From assembly GCA_902793875.1 (NCBI GenBank), contig CADBFL010000002.1, forward strand, positions 1 to 30,880: a stretch of DNA of 30,880 nucleotides, given 5' to 3'. Positions 8,493-14,638 of the stretch are shown here, piece by piece. This DNA is from an uncultured Eubacteriales bacterium (GTDB lineage: Bacteria; Bacillota; Clostridia; Peptostreptococcales; Anaerovoracaceae). Positions within the stretch are counted from its first letter, which is position 1. Each line of letters begins with the position of its first letter. The notes beneath the pieces were generated by a model. The model ran no database searches. It was not told the DNA's origin and saw only the letters and a list, made by a program, of their open reading frames with translations. A program made the translations under genes and the position numbers.

Positions 8493-9502
8493 CAGAGTAA
8501 GAATATGTTATGCTTCGCGCACTCCTCGTACATTTCTTCAGGCCATACGGATACCTGCACTTCGCCGATATGCGCTTTTTTGAGGAAGAACATGCAGAGC
8601 CTGCTCTGTCCTATGCCCCCGCCTATGGTAAGAGGAAGCCTGTTGTTTATGATGTCCTGATGGAACCTGAGCTCCATCCTGTCGGTCTTGCCGTCGATCT
8701 CGAGCTGTCTCTTCATGGATTCGGAATCGACCCTTATGCCCATGGAGCTTATCTCGAACGCGTCCTCGAGGACCGGATTCCAGAGAATGATGTCTCCGTT
8801 CAGTTCCCAGTCGTCATAGTCCGGAGCCCTGCCGTCGTGAGGCTTGCCGGATCTGAGGGCCCCTCCTATCCGCTTTATGAAGATCGCTCCGAAGTCCTCG
8901 GCCGCGAGGCGTTCTCTTTCCTTAGGCGTCCTGTCGGGATACATGTCCTCGAGTTCCTGGGAATCTATGAATCTGATCTTCTTCGGCAGACCGATGGTGA
9001 GTTCGGGATAATGATCCCATACGTACTCTTCAAGGTCGAGAAGGCATCTGTAGATGTTCCTCACAGTATGCTCGAGATAGTCCTCGTTCCTCTGTTCGGC
9101 CGTGATGACCTTCTCCCAGTCCCACTGGTCGACATAGATGGAATGCAGATTGTCGAGCTCTTCATCGCGCCTGATGGCGTTCATGTCCGTATAAAGACCT
9201 CTGCCCGGCCTTACCATGTATCTTCCCAGAGCCATGCGCTTCCATTTGGCCAGCGACTGGACCACCTCGACGTTCCTCTCGTCGAGGTCCTTGATGGTGA
9301 AGTCGACTCTTCTTTCGTATCCGTTAAGGTTGTCGTTAAGACCCGATTCGGGAAACACGAAAAGAGGAGCGCTCACTCTGCCGAGATTCAGGCTGTATGC
9401 GAGCTCCTTCTGGAAGTGGTCCTTGATCCTCTTGATGGCGCGCTGCGTCTCGGTTGGATCGAGCACAGGGCTGTAGTTTTTCGGTATTATCAGCTTACTC
9501 AT
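8492..9502 (-). CDS. asnA: Aspartate-ammonia ligase (asparagine synthetase A)
   Basis: A 336-residue ammonia-dependent asparagine synthetase, a class II aminoacyl-tRNA-synthetase-like fold that adenylates aspartate. Diagnostic stretches include LGRVSAPLFV, the long RPGRGLYTDMNAIRRDE segment, NLHSIYVDQWDWE, SSMGIRVD and the C-terminal GGGIGQSRLCMFFL motif 3-like arginine helix. Length fits AsnA (about 330-340). A strong ribosome site (GAAAGGAAGG) precedes the ATG at 9502. It lies 32 bases after queH, which ends in two consecutive TAA codons, and overlaps priA by one base. Placement at the head of a priA-fmt operon is not the Bacillus arrangement, so the grouping may be lineage specific. Confidence 0.96.
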   Translation of the reverse strand: MSKLIIPKNYSPVLDPTETQRAIKRIKDHFQKELAYSLNLGRVSAPLFVFPESGLNDNLNGYERRVDFTIKDLDERNVEVVQSLAKWKRMALGRYMVRPGRGLYTDMNAIRRDEELDNLHSIYVDQWDWEKVITAEQRNEDYLEHTVRNIYRCLLDLEEYVWDHYPELTIGLPKKIRFIDSQELEDMYPDRTPKERERLAAEDFGAIFIKRIGGALRSGKPHDGRAPDYDDWELNGDIILWNPVLEDAFEISSMGIRVDSESMKRQLEIDGKTDRMELRFHQDIINNRLPLTIGGGIGQSRLCMFFLKKAHIGEVQVSVWPEEMYEECAKHNIFLL

Positions 9503-9534
9503 GATAGTCCTTCCTTTCGTCCTTTACCCTTTTA

Positions 9535-10197
9535 TTATCGAACCTGCATTGCCGCTCTCGCAAATTCGCAGCCGCAGAAGTTCTGTCTGTATAGTCCGTA
9601 CTCCTTCGACATCTCTACGCTTCTTCCGAAGCCGTTCTTCTTTTTGAAGTCGACATCGAGGAACTTCACTCCGGTCTCCTCTTCGAGCATCAGACCGAGA
9701 GCCCTGATCTTTTCATAATCCTTGTGAGGACTGACGGACATCGTCGTCGTAAAATATTCGATCTCCATCTTCTTTGCAGTCCTCGCCGTCTCTGCCAGCC
9801 TCATGGCGAAACATATGTCGCAGCGCCTGCCGCCCTCGGGCTCGTCCGCCAGCGGGAGCGCCCTGTCGAGGTATTTCTCGGGCTCGTAGGCACCTTCAAG
9901 GTATGCAACTTTGTACATGTCCTTATGCTCTTCGTTGAATGCATCCAGAAACTGCAGCAGAGTGTCGCGTCTCAGGTAGTACTCTTCTCTGTCGGTTATG
10001 TTTGGATTATAATAGAAAACGGTCAGAGCATAGTCGTCTGCGAGCCTCTCGACGCAGGATGTCGAGCACGGGCCGCAGCACGCGTGCAGGAGCACTCCCG
10101 GTTTTACGGGCATCAGGCCGAGCTTTGACAGCTCTTCCGGAACATTGCCGGTCTCTTCGCCCGCTGCGTGCGGCGCGCATCCTGACAGCTTCTTCAT
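9535..10197 (-). CDS. queH: Epoxyqueuosine reductase QueH (DUF208)
   Basis: A 220-residue iron-sulfur enzyme for the last step of queuosine synthesis, reducing epoxyqueuosine to queuosine in tRNA; it is the non-orthologous replacement of QueG. The signature HACCGPCST gives Cys40, Cys41 and Cys44. Further conserved cysteines are RRCDICFAMR and the C-terminal FCGCEFA. FYYNPNI and TTTMSVSPHKDY are also typical. The frame is open to 10473, but ATG at 10197 is chosen: it has an AAGGAG ribosome site seven bases upstream, the family starts near here, and the longer version would run through the divergent promoter and into the opposite gene. It is the promoter-proximal gene of the long minus-strand operon. 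Confidence 0.93.
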   Translation of the reverse strand: MKKLSGCAPHAAGEETGNVPEELSKLGLMPVKPGVLLHACCGPCSTSCVERLADDYALTVFYYNPNITDREEYYLRRDTLLQFLDAFNEEHKDMYKVAYLEGAYEPEKYLDRALPLADEPEGGRRCDICFAMRLAETARTAKKMEIEYFTTTMSVSPHKDYEKIRALGLMLEEETGVKFLDVDFKKKNGFGRSVEMSKEYGLYRQNFCGCEFARAAMQVR

Positions 10198-10228
10198 ACC
10201 GTGCTCCTTTCTGCCAAAAATCCTTTTG

Positions 10229-10257
10229 ATTATAACACAACACGGAGTCTTATTACA
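10229..10257 (-). promoter_or_regulatory. Predicted promoter of queH-asnA-priA-...-rsgA operon
   Basis: On the minus strand a perfect TATAAT lies at 10234-10229, 31 bases before the queH ATG. A clear -35 is missing: the hexamer 17 bases upstream is TGTAAT (10257-10252). It overlaps a TATAAC on the plus strand (10231-10236) serving the opposite gene. Prediction by pattern only. Confidence 0.45.
10231..10236 (+). promoter_or_regulatory. Possible -10 element of the divergent radical SAM gene
   Basis: TATAAC at 10231-10236 on the plus strand sits 22 bases before the ATG at 10259 and shares bases with the minus-strand TATAAT. No good -35 is seen (TTTCTG 17 bases upstream). The predicted transcript would start almost at the GGAG ribosome site (10244-10247), giving a very short leader. 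Confidence 0.3.
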
Positions 10258-10258
10258 G

Positions 10259-11179
10259 ATGCAGGGCGGCGAAAGATACAATTCAATAAGTGACCGGCTC
10301 AAAGAGGAATTCGGCCGCAAGACCGTCAAGCTCGGGATCGACGCAGGATTCACCTGTCCCAACCGCGACGGCACTCTCGGATACGGAGGATGCGCCTTCT
10401 GCAGCGAAGGAGGATCGGGCGAGCTTGCAGCGCGCGTCACCGGCGGCAGCCGCATGTCTGATTCCATCAGCATTCAGATAGACCGCCTCTCCGAAAAATG
10501 GCCGGATGCCGCCTATCTTGCCTATTTCCAGGCCTTCACCAATACTTACGCGCCGGTCGGCGTACTGAGGCAGCGCTACTTCGAGGCGCTGTCAGATCCC
10601 CGGATAAGCGGCATAGTGATCTCGACAAGACCTGACTGCATCGAAGCTGAAGCAGCCGGGCTTCTTGAAGAGATAAACAGGGATCATTTCATGTGGACGG
10701 AGCTGGGACTTCAGACGATACACAGAAGCACTGCAGAAGCGATGGGCATCGGCTATGACGTCGCGGCTTTTGACAGCGCATGCAGGGATCTTGCCTCGCG
10801 CGGCATAAAAGTCGTGGCGCATCTCATACTCGGTCTTCCGGGAGAGACGCGCGGCATGATGCTCGAGTCGGTAAAGCACGTCGCCTCGATGCCCGTGTAC
10901 GGCGTCAAGCTGCACCTCATGAACATCGTCAGGAACTCGAGGCTCTACGGCATGATGCCCGATTACGTACCTTTCGCTTCTATGGATGAATACATCGGCC
11001 TCGTCACGGAATGCCTTGAGTACATACCCGAAAATATCACGATACACAGGCTGACGGGCGATGTGCCGCGCAAATACCTGGTCTCGCCTGAATGGAGCTA
11101 CAGAAAAAGAACGATTCTGAACGGGATAAACCGGCGCCTCAAGGAAATGGACATTCGTCAGGGCGACAAATGCATATAG
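10259..11179 (+). CDS. TIGR01212-family radical SAM protein (YtqA-like)
   Basis: A 306-residue radical SAM enzyme and the only plus-strand protein gene in the window. The iron-sulfur cysteines have the family's non-canonical spacing, Cys33-x11-Cys45-x2-Cys48, within TCPNRDGTLGYGGCAFC. Other family marks are YFQAFTNTYAP, ISTRPDC, WTELGLQT, HLILGLPGET and KLHLMN. The start is the ATG at 10259 (MQGGERYNSISDRLK); the frame extends back to 10145 inside queH but that part is not conserved-looking. GGAG at 10244-10247 is about 11 bases upstream. The substrate is not established for this family from sequence alone; YtqA-like proteins are often near tRNA-modification genes, and here it is divergent from queH. 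It converges on the autolysin gene with a 25-base gap and no obvious terminator. Confidence 0.93.
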   Translation: MQGGERYNSISDRLKEEFGRKTVKLGIDAGFTCPNRDGTLGYGGCAFCSEGGSGELAARVTGGSRMSDSISIQIDRLSEKWPDAAYLAYFQAFTNTYAPVGVLRQRYFEALSDPRISGIVISTRPDCIEAEAAGLLEEINRDHFMWTELGLQTIHRSTAEAMGIGYDVAAFDSACRDLASRGIKVVAHLILGLPGETRGMMLESVKHVASMPVYGVKLHLMNIVRNSRLYGMMPDYVPFASMDEYIGLVTECLEYIPENITIHRLTGDVPRKYLVSPEWSYRKRTILNGINRRLKEMDIRQGDKCI

Positions 11180-11204
11180 AAAAGGCTTTAGCAGCTCAGT
11201 ATGA

Positions 11205-12731
11205 TCACGGCAGCTTTGTCTTCGCAGGCATGCTGTTGTATACCGGGATCTCGAAGACAAGCGGTTTTTTGAGTATGCCGTATTTTGAATAGGAGGTCCT
11301 GGTGCTGTAGGCTTCATTGTAAGGCGCGTGGATATTGGTCATGTACTGGTGCGTCCCGATATTGCCGGCGCCGTTTCTGACGTTGAACCTCTGAAAATAT
11401 ATCGTATTCTGCCCTTTGTTTATATAATGCTTCGAAAGTTCGGCGGCTCCGCCGGTGACCGCTTTCGCCTGTGTGGTCCATCCCTTTGTGCGGGCGTACA
11501 GAAGTCCGTTGTACAGAGGGTTTGTCCCTCCGAAGGCTCCTATGTTGAAAGGATTGTATACCCTGGTCCCCAGCACCTTCACTCCGTTTATCGCATCGCT
11601 ACCGCCTCCGGTCTCCTGTCTTGCCCTTGCGGCCAGGAATACCGGACTGACTTTGCAGGCGGCGCCTGCTTTGACGAAGAGGCTTGCTTTAAAGCCTTTT
11701 GAAGGCAGTTTGCTCGGGGCCAGTATGGTCGAGACCACGGATGTCGTCTGATAGGCCGGCCTGTATGTAAGGTCCTCGAACATCATGATCCTTTCTTCCG
11801 TAAGGAAGTTCCTCGGATCCATGTAATAAGCGACCGCGGTGCTGTTTGCGTTATACCAGCCCGGCTCGACCTGGCTGCTTCCTCTTCTGTATCTCGAACC
11901 GTAGCTGCTGTGGACGAGCGACGCCCCGTTCCTGGACTGTCTGCTCACGGCATCCGACCAACTGACATTTGTCCTGTATGCTGTGAATACCCAGTTCGGA
12001 TGGGCCTTGTGCAGCTTTCTCAGCTTTACCTTATATGATTCGGGAAATCCCTGTTTTTTAAGCGCTGCTTCAAACTTCGCATCTGTCGACGCAGCCGAAG
12101 AAGATTTCGTTCCGGATGATGAAGCCGCTGTCGTTTTGGCCGGAGACGCGCCTGAGGATTTTCCGGACGAAGACGAAGAGCTCCCCGTCAGCTTTACATA
12201 TGCCGAGCACATGTAATATGAGCCCGAACCGACTTTTACCCTGTACCAGACAGAGCTTGCGGCCTGAGTCGAACTGACGGGATTTGCGGCAAGAACGATC
12301 TTCACTGTTTTTCCGCTCCCGAGCGTGCCTGCGACAGGATAGCCGGTCCCAGCGCCCTTTCTGTAATTGACGGCGTCAGTCGTCTTCGCATTGGCAGAGC
12401 CGTATTTTACGGAATCCACAAGGTCCGATCTTATATATCCTTTTTTGCCGTCAGCCGTGACATAGTACCACTTGTCCGCCGCCGATGAGCTGCTCCTGGT
12501 TTTGAACACTTCTTTATGAATGGTCAGTCCGGTGTTGTCTCTCAGCAGTCCGACAGCGGCAGTAGATGTGCTGCTTCCCTTGCGCAGATATGCGCCTTCG
12601 CGTGAATCCACCCTGCCTGTCGCTTTTGGAGCAGACAAAGCGGATGCGGCTCCGGCTGATGCGGCTGCGATCATCAGAAGCGAAAATAGGGCTGTCACTA
12701 TGCTGAGATGTAACGGTCTGTTTGTGTCCAT
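11205..12731 (-). CDS. Secreted autolysin: two bacterial SH3 domains plus glucosaminidase-type domain
   Basis: A 508-residue exported peptidoglycan hydrolase. Residues 1 to about 32 are a signal peptide (TALFSLLMIAAASAGAASA). Two SH3-like cell-wall binding repeats follow (about 38-106 with EGAYLRKGSST and GKKGYIRSDLV; about 114-184 with VNYRKGAGTGYPVAGTL and YYMCSAYVKL). A Ser/Ala/Lys-rich linker spans 184-216. The C-terminal region (217-508) has KLHKAHPNWVF and the lysozyme-like endo-beta-N-acetylglucosaminidase core with the predicted catalytic Glu373 in ARQETGGG and YNPFNIGAF. It probably cleaves glycan strands during growth or daughter-cell separation. A hairpin with T-tract lies 30 bases upstream of the ATG. 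No clear Shine-Dalgarno is seen before 12731, so the exact start is less certain. Confidence 0.9.
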   Translation of the reverse strand: MDTNRPLHLSIVTALFSLLMIAAASAGAASALSAPKATGRVDSREGAYLRKGSSTSTAAVGLLRDNTGLTIHKEVFKTRSSSSAADKWYYVTADGKKGYIRSDLVDSVKYGSANAKTTDAVNYRKGAGTGYPVAGTLGSGKTVKIVLAANPVSSTQAASSVWYRVKVGSGSYYMCSAYVKLTGSSSSSSGKSSGASPAKTTAASSSGTKSSSAASTDAKFEAALKKQGFPESYKVKLRKLHKAHPNWVFTAYRTNVSWSDAVSRQSRNGASLVHSSYGSRYRRGSSQVEPGWYNANSTAVAYYMDPRNFLTEERIMMFEDLTYRPAYQTTSVVSTILAPSKLPSKGFKASLFVKAGAACKVSPVFLAARARQETGGGSDAINGVKVLGTRVYNPFNIGAFGGTNPLYNGLLYARTKGWTTQAKAVTGGAAELSKHYINKGQNTIYFQRFNVRNGAGNIGTHQYMTNIHAPYNEAYSTRTSYSKYGILKKPLVFEIPVYNSMPAKTKLP

Positions 12732-12750
12732 TGTGTCGATAATACTTTAC

Positions 12751-12798
12751 CGGTATAGAAAAATCACAGAAAAAAGCATTGAGCTTCTTCCTGTGATT
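12751..12798 (-). terminator. Rho-independent terminator after the XRE regulator gene
   Basis: 16-base arms 12762-12777 and 12783-12798 pair at 14 of 16 positions around the loop ATTGA. On the minus strand the hairpin is followed by TTTTTCTAT, so it terminates leftward transcription 51 bases after the XRE stop. Because the autolysin ATG is only 30 bases further on, it could also act as a leader hairpin of that gene. Confidence 0.65.
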
Positions 12799-12849
12799 GT
12801 ATACCTGCGCGAAGACATGTACTTTATATATTACAGAATATTTAGTCAG

Positions 12850-13059
12850 TTATTCTTCGCCGAAGCGTCTTTCGTGTATGAATATCTCATCGATCGGCAT
12901 GCCGAGCAGGTCCGCTATGTCGAACGCAAGCTCAAGAGACGGCGTGCATCTGCCGTTTTCGATGGAGCTGATGGACTGTCTGGACACTCCGAGCTTCTCG
13001 ACCAGATATCCCTGCCCTATCTTCTTTTCTTTACGTATCTCTTTGAGCCTGTTTTCCAT
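12850..13059 (-). CDS. Small XRE-family HTH transcriptional regulator
   Basis: A 69-residue protein consisting almost only of a Cro/C1-type helix-turn-helix. It begins MENRLKEIRKEKKIGQ, with the recognition helix in KLGVSRQSISSIENGR and the closing helix TPSLELAFDIADLLG, followed by PIDEIFIHERRF. This is the YozG/YgzD-like family of single-domain regulators. It has its own near-consensus promoter (TTGACA, 17-base spacer, TATGAT) and a terminator, so it is a single-gene unit between the autolysin gene and the tRNA operon. A 13-base dyad (13070-13082) lies between its promoter and start and may be its own operator. Targets are unknown; the downstream autolysin is the nearest candidate. Confidence 0.93.
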   Translation of the reverse strand: MENRLKEIRKEKKIGQGYLVEKLGVSRQSISSIENGRCTPSLELAFDIADLLGMPIDEIFIHERRFGEE

Positions 13060-13069
13060 ATATGCCGAT

Positions 13070-13082
13070 ATCCGTTCCGGAT
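13070..13082. promoter_or_regulatory. Small inverted repeat, possible operator of the XRE gene
   Basis: ATCCG-TTC-CGGAT is a perfect 5-base dyad with a 3-base centre, downstream of the XRE promoter and 11 bases upstream of its ATG. Position fits autorepression; this is inference from symmetry alone. Confidence 0.35.
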
Positions 13083-13101
13083 CAAACTATATCTTGTGCC
13101 T

Positions 13102-13130
13102 ATCATACGCATATTGCAGCGTCATGTCAA
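13102..13130 (-). promoter_or_regulatory. Promoter of the XRE regulator gene
   Basis: TTGACA (13130-13125) and TATGAT (13107-13102) are separated by exactly 17 bases on the minus strand, a near-consensus sigma-70/sigma-A promoter. Predicted transcription starts about 35-40 bases before the ATG at 13059. Confidence 0.8.
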
Positions 13131-13161
13131 GACAGCTTTACATATATACTTATCCGGTAAA

Positions 13162-13187
13162 CAAAAAAACCGATGCATGCGCATCGG
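13162..13187 (-). terminator. Terminator of the tRNA operon
   Basis: A 7-bp stem CCGATGC (13170-13176)/GCATCGG (13181-13187) with a 4-base loop is followed on the minus strand by seven T residues and then GTTT. It lies five bases after the CCA end of tRNA-Phe, the last gene of the cluster. Confidence 0.85.
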
Positions 13188-13192
13188 ATCGC

Positions 13193-13268
13193 TGGTGCCC
13201 AGACCCGGAATTGAACCAGGGACACGTAGATTTTCAGTCTACTGCTCTACCAACTGAGCTATCTGGGC
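13193..13268 (-). tRNA. tRNA-Phe(GAA)
   Basis: 76 bases including encoded CCA. Acceptor stem GCCCAGA/TCTGGGC, anticodon loop CTGAAAA with GAA, and a normal T-loop (TTCAATT). Last gene of the tRNA operon, immediately before its terminator. Confidence 0.95.
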
Positions 13269-13272
13269 TTAT

Positions 13273-13349
13273 TGGTCGGGGTGGCAGGATTTGAACCCGC
13301 GGCCCACTGGTCCCAAACCAGTTGCGCTACCAAACTGCGCTACACCCCG
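13273..13349 (-). tRNA. tRNA-Pro(TGG), copy 2
   Basis: 77 bases including encoded CCA. Acceptor CGGGGTG/CACCCCG with the C1:G72 pair expected for Pro, anticodon TGG. Base-for-base identical to the gene at 13448-13524; the two flank tRNA-Met. Confidence 0.95.
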
Positions 13350-13354
13350 ATTTT

Positions 13355-13430
13355 TGGTGGGCCATCTTGGGTTCGAACCAAGGACCGACCGGTTATGAGC
13401 CGGTTGCTCTAACCACTGAGCTAATGGCCC
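13355..13430 (-). tRNA. tRNA-Met(CAT), elongator type
   Basis: 76 bases with encoded CCA. Acceptor GGGCCAT/ATGGCCC, fully paired, which argues against initiator tRNA (which has an unpaired 1:72). Anticodon CAT. A lysidine-modified tRNA-Ile2 also reads as CAT and cannot be fully excluded without comparing identity elements. Confidence 0.85.
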
Positions 13431-13447
13431 GGGTATTAAGTTGAAAA

Positions 13448-13524
13448 TGGTCGGGGTGGCAGGATTTGAACCCGCGGCCCACTGGTCCCAAACCAGTTGC
13501 GCTACCAAACTGCGCTACACCCCG
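13448..13524 (-). tRNA. tRNA-Pro(TGG), copy 1
   Basis: 77 bases with encoded CCA, anticodon TGG, identical to 13273-13349. Lies between tRNA-Trp and tRNA-Met. Confidence 0.95.
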
Positions 13525-13528
13525 TAAT

Positions 13529-13604
13529 TGGCAGGGGCAGTAGGACTTGAACCCACGGCACGCGGTTTTGGAGACCGCTGCTCTACCAACTGAGCTATAC
13601 CCCT
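13529..13604 (-). tRNA. tRNA-Trp(CCA)
   Basis: 76 bases. Acceptor AGGGGTA/TGCCCCT (one T·G wobble), discriminator G73, anticodon loop CTCCAAA with CCA, encoded 3' CCA. Confidence 0.95.
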
Positions 13605-13611
13605 ACAAAAG

Positions 13612-13704
13612 TGGCGGAGAAGATGGGATTCGAACCCATGCGGCCCTATAACGAACCCTAACGGTTTAGCAAACCGTCCTCTTCAGCCTCTTGAGTACTT
13701 CTCC
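13612..13704 (-). tRNA. tRNA-Ser(GCT)
   Basis: 93 bases with the long variable arm of class II tRNAs, acceptor GGAGAAG/CTTCTCC, discriminator G, anticodon loop TTGCTAA with GCT, encoded CCA. Confidence 0.95.
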
Positions 13705-13716
13705 AGAAAGGCTTCT

Positions 13717-13805
<89 letters not shown>

Positions 13806-13830
13806 GTATCCTTGGCGGATTAAGATGTTT

Positions 13831-13906
13831 TGGTGACCCATCGGAGATTCGAACTCCGGACACCTTGATTAAAAGTCAAGTGCTCTGCCGACTGAGCTAA
13901 TGGGTC
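13831..13906 (-). tRNA. tRNA-Lys(TTT)
   Basis: 76 bases, acceptor GACCCAT/ATGGGTC, anticodon loop CTTTTAA with TTT, discriminator A, encoded CCA. Confidence 0.95.
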
Positions 13907-13911
13907 GCAAT

Positions 13912-13986
13912 TGGCTGGGGTAGCAGGACTCGAACCTACGAATGACAGAGTCAAAGTCTGTTGCCTTACCGCTTGGCTATACCCCA
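13912..13986 (-). tRNA. tRNA-Gln(TTG)
   Basis: 75 bases, acceptor TGGGGTA/TACCCCA with the weak U1:A72 pair typical of Gln, anticodon TTG, discriminator G, encoded CCA. Confidence 0.95.
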
Positions 13987-14013
13987 TCAGCACGAGACCG
14001 GCAAAAAATAAAG

Positions 14014-14090
14014 TGGTGAGCCCACAGGGATTCGAACCCCGGACACACGGCTTAGAAGGCCGTTGCTCTATCCAACTGAGCTATGGACCC
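14014..14090 (-). tRNA. tRNA-Arg(TCT)
   Basis: 77 bases, acceptor GGGTCCA/TGGGCTC with two G·U wobbles, anticodon loop CTTCTAA with TCT, encoded CCA. Confidence 0.94.
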
Positions 14091-14124
14091 ACGATCTGCC
14101 CAAATCGCTATTTTGACAAAAAAT

Positions 14125-14198
14125 TGGAGCGGATGATGAGAATCGAACTCACGCTATCAGCTTGGAAGGCTGAAGTTCTACCATTGAACTACATCCGC
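14125..14198 (-). tRNA. tRNA-Gly(TCC)
   Basis: 74 bases, acceptor GCGGATG/CATCCGC, discriminator T, anticodon TCC, encoded CCA. Adjacent to tRNA-Gly(GCC), with which it shares the acceptor start GCGGA. Confidence 0.95.
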
Positions 14199-14203
14199 AT
14201 AAG

Positions 14204-14278
14204 TGGAGCGGAAGACGAGATTCGAACTCGCGACCCTCGCCTTGGCAAGGCGATGCTCTACCCCTGAGCCACTTCCGC
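14204..14278 (-). tRNA. tRNA-Gly(GCC)
   Basis: 75 bases, acceptor GCGGAAG/CTTCCGC, discriminator T, anticodon GCC, encoded CCA. Confidence 0.95.
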
Positions 14279-14294
14279 ATGTTATAAAAAATCC

Positions 14295-14379
14295 TGGTCG
14301 AGGGGGATGGATTCGAACCATCGAAAGCAGTGCTAACGGATTTACAGTCCGCCCCCTTTGGCCACTCGGGAACCCCTCG
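14295..14379 (-). tRNA. tRNA-Tyr(GTA) with C1:G72 pair
   Basis: 85 bases, class II long variable arm, anticodon loop CTGTAAA with GTA, typical Tyr D-arm TTCCCGAGTGGCC. The acceptor arms are CGAGGGG and CCCCTCG followed by A and encoded CCA, so position 1 is C and 72 is G. Bacterial tRNA-Tyr normally has G1:C72. Confidence 0.93.
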
Positions 14380-14388
14380 AAAAAATCA

Positions 14389-14463
14389 TGGAGCTGATGG
14401 AGGGAATCGAACCCCCAACCTGCTGATTACAAATCAGCTGCTCTACCGTTGAGCCACATCAGC
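14389..14463 (-). tRNA. tRNA-Thr(TGT)
   Basis: 75 bases, acceptor GCTGATG/CATCAGC, discriminator T, anticodon loop TTTGTAA with TGT, encoded CCA. Confidence 0.95.
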
Positions 14464-14467
14464 ATAT

Positions 14468-14544
14468 TGGCGACCGGGAACGGGCTCGAACCGTCGACCT
14501 CCAGCGTGACAGGCTGGCATTCTAACCAGCTGAACTACCCGGCC
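14468..14544 (-). tRNA. tRNA-Asp(GTC)
   Basis: 77 bases, acceptor GGCCGGG/CCCGGTC (one G·U), discriminator G, anticodon loop CTGTCAC with GTC, encoded CCA. First gene of the 15-tRNA operon, about 30 bases downstream of the predicted transcription start. Confidence 0.95.
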
Positions 14545-14583
14545 AAATATGTGAAGGTGCTGCCGTCGTTATGACGCTCGATT

Positions 14584-14612
14584 ATAGTAACACGATTGGC
14601 AACCCGTGTCAA
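14584..14612 (-). promoter_or_regulatory. Promoter of the tRNA operon
   Basis: On the minus strand TTGACA (14612-14607) is followed after 17 bases by TACTAT (14589-14584), which overlaps TATAAT (14586-14581, spacing 20). The transcript would start about 14575 and reach tRNA-Asp after a GC-rich leader of about 30 bases. Confidence 0.75.
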
Positions 14613-14638
14613 ATGATTTTAATTATTTTTTAAGGTCA

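Noticed and set aside
8510..9718. 402-codon plus-strand frame opposite asnA
   Set aside because: Shadow of asnA; no ribosome site and no family motif.
10198..10473. N-terminal extension of queH by 92 codons
   Set aside because: Runs through the divergent promoter and into the opposite radical SAM gene; strong ribosome site precedes the ATG at 10197.
13269..13508. 79-codon minus-strand frame over two tRNA-Pro and tRNA-Met
   Set aside because: Translation of tRNA genes (repeated GPVGRGFKSCHP); not a protein.
13911..14397. Plus-strand open frames of 64-118 codons across the tRNA cluster (e.g. 13911-14267)
   Set aside because: They are the antisense of tRNA-Gln, Arg, Gly and Tyr genes; the repeated GFEPRTH/RFELAT-like strings come from T-arm sequences. 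A classic false protein.
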